A DNA stretch of 64,000 nucleotides from Stictocephala bisonia (taxonomy: Eukaryota > Arthropoda > Insecta > Hemiptera > Membracidae), in contig JAQJVL010000257.1 of NCBI GenBank assembly GCA_035578905.1, positions 221,001 through 285,000 of the forward strand. The letters run 5' to 3'. The position numbers and the translations under genes are program-made. Each line of letters opens with the position of its first letter. Position 1 is the stretch's first letter. Shown in pieces: positions 58,506 through 64,000 of the stretch. The notes beneath the pieces were generated by a model. The model did not search any database and was not told the origin of the DNA. It saw only the letters and a list, made by a program, of their open reading frames with translations.

Positions 58506-60430
58506 ATGAACGAGAACATGTTTTCACTATTCCAAAGTAAACAAAAGACTGACACTGCAGAACTATTCCACTACTTAATGAACTATTCCAATTCCTCATA
58601 TGCAAAATTCACACTTCCAGCCACTCTCTTACATAAGTAAATAAAGTGCCAGCTCAGATTTTCAAGCGCATTATGCAATGAGAACTGGTAATGCACAACA
58701 GTTAAATGAACAGCGCCTGCAATATTCCAGAAGCAAAACTCAAACACTCGAGTTTAAGATTTGCATTGTGAAGCTGAATAGCATTTCCGAATAGATTTTA
58801 TTTTATCTAGTACAAAATTATTTTCCCTGATTGCCAAGCTTGATGACGTAGATAGCCAGATAAAGCAAGATCGGATAATCAAGTCTGTACTGTACTCGTC
58901 ATGGTTTAATTTACAAGTACTTACTTAATTTGATACAATACAATTAAAAAATTAATTTTCTATTCATCCTAAAATTAAAATTTACTTTAATTTAAAGTAA
59001 TGATGCAATAATCCAAACAGGTTTTTCAGGGAGGAAAATAACATAATCCTGGATTTTAACAACTGGATTTAGAATTACTATCAGCATTATTTTTGGTTTA
59101 TATATATATACAAAAAATATAACGATACTGAGTGTCAACATACATACTAAAAGCAATGACTCCATGCATGAATATTTACAGAATCACCCTAAATGAACAC
59201 TTTTTCAGGTTTTTTTTATAAGTACTATTTATTATTACTCAACCCTTTTGTATTTTTTTTGACCGCATTTATTTTTTTTTTGTATTTTTTTTCATACATT
59301 TTTACCCATTTTCTGAGCACTATTCAAATCATCAGGGCCTGAGTTTTCTATTGTTTTAAATAGTATCTTTACCGACTCTGCGGATAAATGCTGAACTTAA
59401 AAAGAAAGAGTGTACAGTTTGATAAAGGGCTTCTAAGAAATATTACACTAAAATTAAACACAGCCTTTATATTTTGAAAATAAATTAGTTAAATCAAAAT
59501 AACAAAACACCTGACATCACTTCACTCTTTGGAAAATAATGATTGTCTCATCTGTTTAAAGATGCATAACTTAACTAAGACCTTTACCCGTGGTTTTCAA
59601 TAAAGATCAGTCGGTAAAGACAAAAGGCACTCTAGGGATGCGGGCAAAACTAATCTATTGCACTTGACTACGTGATAAATACTCTGTGCTGGATCCTCTG
59701 AACCTTAGGGTGTGAAGCAAAGATAACTCCTATCAACATATACAAGATCTTTGCCAAAACTTGAAAAGTGCATGATTGAATTTGGACCTAACGTAAAATT
59801 GCTTTGTATAATGTTCAAAGTGCAAATTAGGCACATGCCTTGCTGATCTAATGTTAAAATATCTACAGGCAAATAACATGATTAACTTTTGAAATTTTGA
59901 AATTACTTCAGTGAGAATAAAAACCAAGTAAAAATTAGCTAAGAGGGTTATTTGTCATGTGTGGTCCATTTGCAAGAGAAGACAATTGTAAAGATGATAT
60001 GTTATTAATATTTCTTCAAAAAAGAATGAGTAGGTACTTGAAGTTCAGTAACATAAAATACAAGTGTAAAACATAACACTATAGTTGGCAGGTAAAAGCA
60101 TCAGAAGGAGGGGTGGGGTTGATGGATGTAAATAGATAATGAAGCAGGTAAGGAGATACACGGTTATCAAAGTATACAACAGACGATTACATACTACCAC
60201 ACATCTGTAATTAGATTTAGATTTTATAAAGCATTTATTACGAATAAAGGACTATACAAAATATAAGTTGACAGTAACTGGAATTGTTCCTATATTTAGT
60301 TATACTGTTTAAAGCAAAAAGACCATTCTCTGTGAGAACAAGAAATGAACACAAAACAGTTACTATACAAATCAATTACTTTGATTTAAAAATTATTTAA
60401 AAACTATTCTGCAATTACCAGGCATGTTTT
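58506..60430. other. Stretch without a recognised gene
   Basis: AT-rich; one 64-codon minus-strand frame at 59733-59927 with no recognised motif. T-rich and (TA)n tracts at 59100-59110 and 59205-59310. Confidence 0.5.
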
Positions 60431-61020
60431 AAAAATAAATTCCGCCGTTATTGCGTTATGGTCAGCGTACGGAACAGACAAGCTGTGTACCGCAATCTGT
60501 TGGCAAGCCACAGCCACCATTACAGAAACATTTGGTTGTTCATGAGTGTTAAGAAAGTTGTTATAATATGTGTTTATTATGCTAAAGGCGCTCAGCTGGC
60601 ATTCACCATGAGATCTGTGAAGTTTATGGTGAAAACACAATAATCGATGGGATGGTATGGAAATGGGTGAGACCTTTTAAAGATGGCCATATGAATGTGC
60701 ATTATGAGCAATGAAGTGGATGACCTTAAATCATTAATGTGACTTGGTGCAGTTGATGAAAAATTCAGAGAGAACAGATATGTTACGATTTCATCATTAA
60801 CTAGTAAGTTTCCTCAAGTGTCAAGTAGTGTGACAAGTAGTGTGACTTATAAAATAATGTCAGAGTGTTTGAAGTACCAAAAGTTCTGCTCACGCTGATC
60901 CAAATTATGCTGACAGAAAATCACCAAAAAAAATGTTAGCCAGTTCTCTCACACCAGAATGGTAACAGTTTTTTAAGATGAATTGTCACTGTTGGTTATA
61001 CTTGGGTGAAATAGGATGTA
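60430..61020 (+). pseudogene. SETMAR-type mariner transposase relic
   Basis: Plus strand, several frames. HHEICEVYGENTIIDGMVWK then WVRPFKDGHMNVHYEQ is the helix-turn-helix part, typical of mariner. Next, VDEKFRENRYVTISSLTSKF and SSVTYKIMSECLKYQKFCSR correspond to the second DNA-binding part. A weak remnant of the first catalytic block follows near 60990. Numerous stops and frameshifts. A different mariner lineage from the minus-strand relic at 24165-24835, judging by the words used. Confidence 0.75.
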
Positions 61021-62020
61021 TATGGGAGGTCAACACCACGACAATGCTGACCATTCAAATGTTAACATAAACGTGACACAGTGGTTGTTCAGTCAGGCAG
61101 CAGACATCTACGTGTAAGGTTCTCAAAAGCTGGTTCACAGTATTGAAGGAAATTATGTGAAAAATTAGTTTAAGGTACAGGCTTTCATATAAAATAATTC
61201 TGTTACTACTGTCAACTGGTTTTTCCTTTATTCCAAAACGGTACCTACTTCAAAAATATGCCTTACACATAGAAACTCAAAATATTTTGAACACTTGTCA
61301 GAAACAAGGTATACTTGCAGGATTTCCTCCAACATACAATTAGTGCTGTTGAGAAAGCCTTATCATTGGCAATGAAGTTAAATCGTTTAGCCCATAAATG
61401 GGAGTCTTAAATGCTCCATTTAGGTAGTATTGGCAGCGAGACACAAGAGTATTTCACATATACAGTAGTGCATTGCATCAAGCACCAATAACCGCATATG
61501 CACCAACTTATGTATCTCCATGCTATCTCCAAATTTTTTGTATAAATACTATTAACATTCTATTTAAACTTCCTATAATCTGGGTCTGAGTTTAACTTAT
61601 GAAACAGTATTTTGTTGTAAAATAGTACATTGTTAATTAAAAAGTTTATATTATTGTTATTATTTTATATATATATATTTATTTATTTTGTTATTATTTG
61701 TTGTATAGGTATGCAATAATGATTCAATTTTATAGTTTTAAAAGTTCGTCTCCCTTCAATATCAGTGACATAATGAACCGAGCTTGCTATTACACAGCCA
61801 GCTTGTGGCCTTCAGTCTACTCCAGTATCCATAAAATCGATATGTTGGTATGATGCAACAGGTGAGTCTGTTCAATGGTGGGGGAAGACTAATTCTCTGT
61901 CTCACTTAAACCACTCTGTGTTCCTTTCTCAAACCACTGCTTCTGTTAGGTCGCAATTTATGTGAAGTTATATCTTTTGACACAGTAAGGAAAGAATAAA
62001 CAATTTTTCACAACTAGACA
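61020..62020. other. Stretch without a recognised gene
   Basis: Remnants of the mariner relic may extend into 61020-61150. Otherwise AT-rich sequence, with an AT repeat near 61660-61680 and no coding segment that I can support. Confidence 0.45.
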
Positions 62021-62022
62021 AA

Positions 62023-62190
62023 ATGGACCTCACTATAAAAATAATCTCTATAACGGATTATAAAGAATGTAATTCTTGGATAAAAATATGTTCCAAATTT
62101 GAAAACAAATCAGAGTTAGAAAGAGTTACCCTAAAACATGTTAAATCCTTTTGGATGGTTGATGAGCAAAGTAAGAAGGATCCAGTTCAG
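62023..62190 (+). CDS. Candidate coding exon of an unidentified gene
   Basis: ATG at 62023 opens 56 codons (MDLTIKIISITDYKECNSW, then KSELERVTLKHVKSFWMVDE and a short KKDPVQ end) that stop exactly at CAG|GTATAA, a usable donor, in phase 0. The frame is open upstream to a stop near 61978, and a pyrimidine-rich stretch ending ACACAG at about 61985 could be an acceptor, so the exon might begin earlier. Composition is protein-like, unlike the flanks, with Trp, Cys and charged residues. I do not recognise the family. The next exon would lie downstream, possibly outside the window. It could also be a decayed transposon fragment. Confidence 0.4.
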
Positions 62191-64000
62191 GTATAATTTG
62201 ATCACAAATAAATACTTATTTAGTGAATCTAAAAATACTCAAATTTAGGTACATCTCAGTTGATATATTTGTTTGACAATAACCAAACTTTTGATGAGGA
62301 CTGATAAAACAGTAATTAAATTATGCTAATTTTGTAAGTACACAAGGCAAATTTAAATAAAACTCTTTAAATTATTTGCAATAAATATACTTCTTAATAC
62401 TTGTAACTAAATATATTAATTCAGAATTTAATCTTCCAAATACATAATCAAATTTGTACTGAATAAAAATGACACAAGAAATATAGTCACTCTCCACTTT
62501 CGACTCATTTTCAAATATGCGGTCAATTTAAATATTACGCAAAAACTGATCTTGATTCATTATAAGTCACTAAGAATCAATCAGAAACAATCACTGTATT
62601 TTGGCGGTAAACAAACATGCTAATACTGTACATACGTACAATAATATTATTTAGTTTCTTATTTAGTCAGCTGGCGTTGATGTATAGTTCCATTCCAGTG
62701 TGCCCGTAAGGTAGCAGCACTAAACAGAGGGAAATATATTTTACTGCATTTATCTGCAGATTCATAAAAATAATGTTTCTCAGAGAGCAGCACATTATTG
62801 TTTAGGTAGAATAGAAAATCAATTCTACATATAGACAGTACCGCAAAAGTTTCTTTGAGGCGATAACAGATCCCGCAAGCATCTGTAATTCAAGTGAAGG
62901 TGTTTGGAGGCGGTCCGTCAGTAGTACCACACCCATCGAGGAGGCGCTTCGAGGCGGATTGACGGGAGAGGGTTAACCTTCCAAATACATAATCAAATCC
63001 AACAATCAAACAAAATCCAATAAGATATTACAATTTGTTTTGTTAATTATGACGATAAAAATAAATGTGTACATTATTGAGTGAAGCAACATGATTTTTA
63101 ACATAAAATTTAGTTTTACCAGACCTCATTCACAAAATACAAAGCTAGGTGTTTTTAATACTTAAAGAACCACAATTGGCACCAATGCTATGACTGATCA
63201 GCCCTAAACAAAACAGACCTAAGCAGCTCAGAAATGGCAATATCTTCCCGCCAAGACAAAATACGTGGCGGACAGCCATCGTCATACATGGCAGCCATCT
63301 TGCATGAAGTAGAGTGTGACCGATGCTATATGTTGGTTGGCCATCACCTAGAAACAATCAGAATTACTTAGTTAGTCTTAAAACACTAATTTTTAGATTT
63401 TTTTTTAGAAACAATTATTAGGTAATATGCTAATTACGTATATACTTTACCATCAGGATATTTCTGACAATATAAAAATTTTTTAGAACGCCATGCTATC
63501 TCCCTTCTAAACCCACCTTAATCCTTTAACATTAGCATTGATTTTATAAACTTATTGCTTAACAATGTGACAGTGGGATGAACATAAGAACCAAACTGAG
63601 CCTGTGATGCTGAGCTAGCCACGTAGCATCAACAGATGAGCTGGGGATGTATTTTAATGAAAACTTGGTTCAATACTGAAAGTGATTGTTTATTTTCTGA
63701 AAGCCAACAAAAACTAAATAAATGCCAGTGTAAACATAAAATGGTTATTTCCTTTGCAAGTATGCAAGGAAAACTACGTGTAAAAGGCCAACATAACTAA
63801 CAGTAAGATTTGAATACCTATGTTAAAGATTCTAAGAACATTTTTATGTTAAAGTATTACAGACATTTAAAAGAAAAACAGCGTTTGTGATGTATTCACA
63901 AACATATTCTAATAAGGATAATCATGATGAAACAAAACAAAATGAAGGTTTCATTAATCAAGTTTATATGTCAAGCAGTTGCACCAAAATTAGGAGTTCT
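62191..64000. other. Stretch without a firmly recognised gene
   Basis: If 62023-62190 is an exon, this is its intron. It contains a possible TTAA-type transposon end near 62890-62972 and a moderately GC-rich patch at 63215-63345, where a 70-codon minus-strand frame occurs without recognisable motif. Confidence 0.45.
62418..62999. mobile_element. Possible TTAA-type insertion with repeated flank
   Basis: The 26-base segment that begins ttaaycttccaaatacataa (y = t or c) is present at 62418 and again at about 62973, with one difference. The interval between ends in a GC-rich block (ggaggcggtccgtcagtag, gaggcggattgacgggagag) abutting GGGTTAA, reminiscent of a piggyBac end. No matching left terminal repeat is visible, so the call is tentative. 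Confidence 0.3.

Overview
This is a eukaryotic, AT-rich window, most likely from an insect. That rests on the insect-like VPS35, small exons split by kilobase introns, and a dense mix of non-LTR retrotransposon, piggyBac-like, mariner, hAT-like and Tigger-like remains. A hemipteran is my guess, but nothing in the sequence proves it. There is no operon, CRISPR array or rRNA gene, and I see no intact tRNA gene.

The one gene I can name is VPS35, the retromer cargo-recognition subunit, on the minus strand. Six exons encode residues 1-339 of an expected ~800: exon 1 at 25134-25334, exon 2 at 23487-23610, exon 3 at 21633-21834, exon 4 at 20029-20223, exon 5 at 18853-18936 and exon 6 at 2088-2303. 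The C-terminal half lies beyond base 1. Phases join cleanly (1017 coding bases, 339 codons).

The dominant structural feature is a ~10 kb block present twice: 3236-13111, then a run of exactly 100 N (13119-13218), then 13219-23484. Exons 3, 4 and 5 and all nested transposons occur in both copies with small differences. The left copy stops at the gap and the right copy begins at the gap in the middle of homologous sequence. This looks like two overlapping or allelic contig ends placed side by side, not a biological duplication. Splicing all copies would break the VPS35 frame.

Inside each copy sit a 0.68 kb TTAA-flanked MITE, a 3.8 kb TTAA-flanked piggyBac-like element interrupted by a 2.4 kb endonuclease/RT retrotransposon with its own target duplication, and two members of a ~260 bp SINE-like family. 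From 25.4 to 64 kb the window is a repeat-rich region with no confident gene. It holds a 25-bp minisatellite with a higher-order unit, split by a retrotransposon (31.4-34.0 kb); a DDE transposase split by a retrotransposon and a tRNA-like SINE (35.8-38.5 kb); a ~165 bp-arm foldback (39.1-39.5 kb); an internally deleted non-LTR element with 14 bp target duplications (43.0-44.2 kb); a 1.86 kb hAT-like element with 8 bp target duplications (52.5-54.3 kb); and a Tigger-like plus a piggyBac-like element side by side (56.4-58.5 kb). Two short plus-strand candidate exons (30370-30414 and 62023-62190) may belong to unidentified genes.

I found no convincing new functional system. The points most worth attention are the probable false duplication through VPS35 and several apparently family-level transposon structures.
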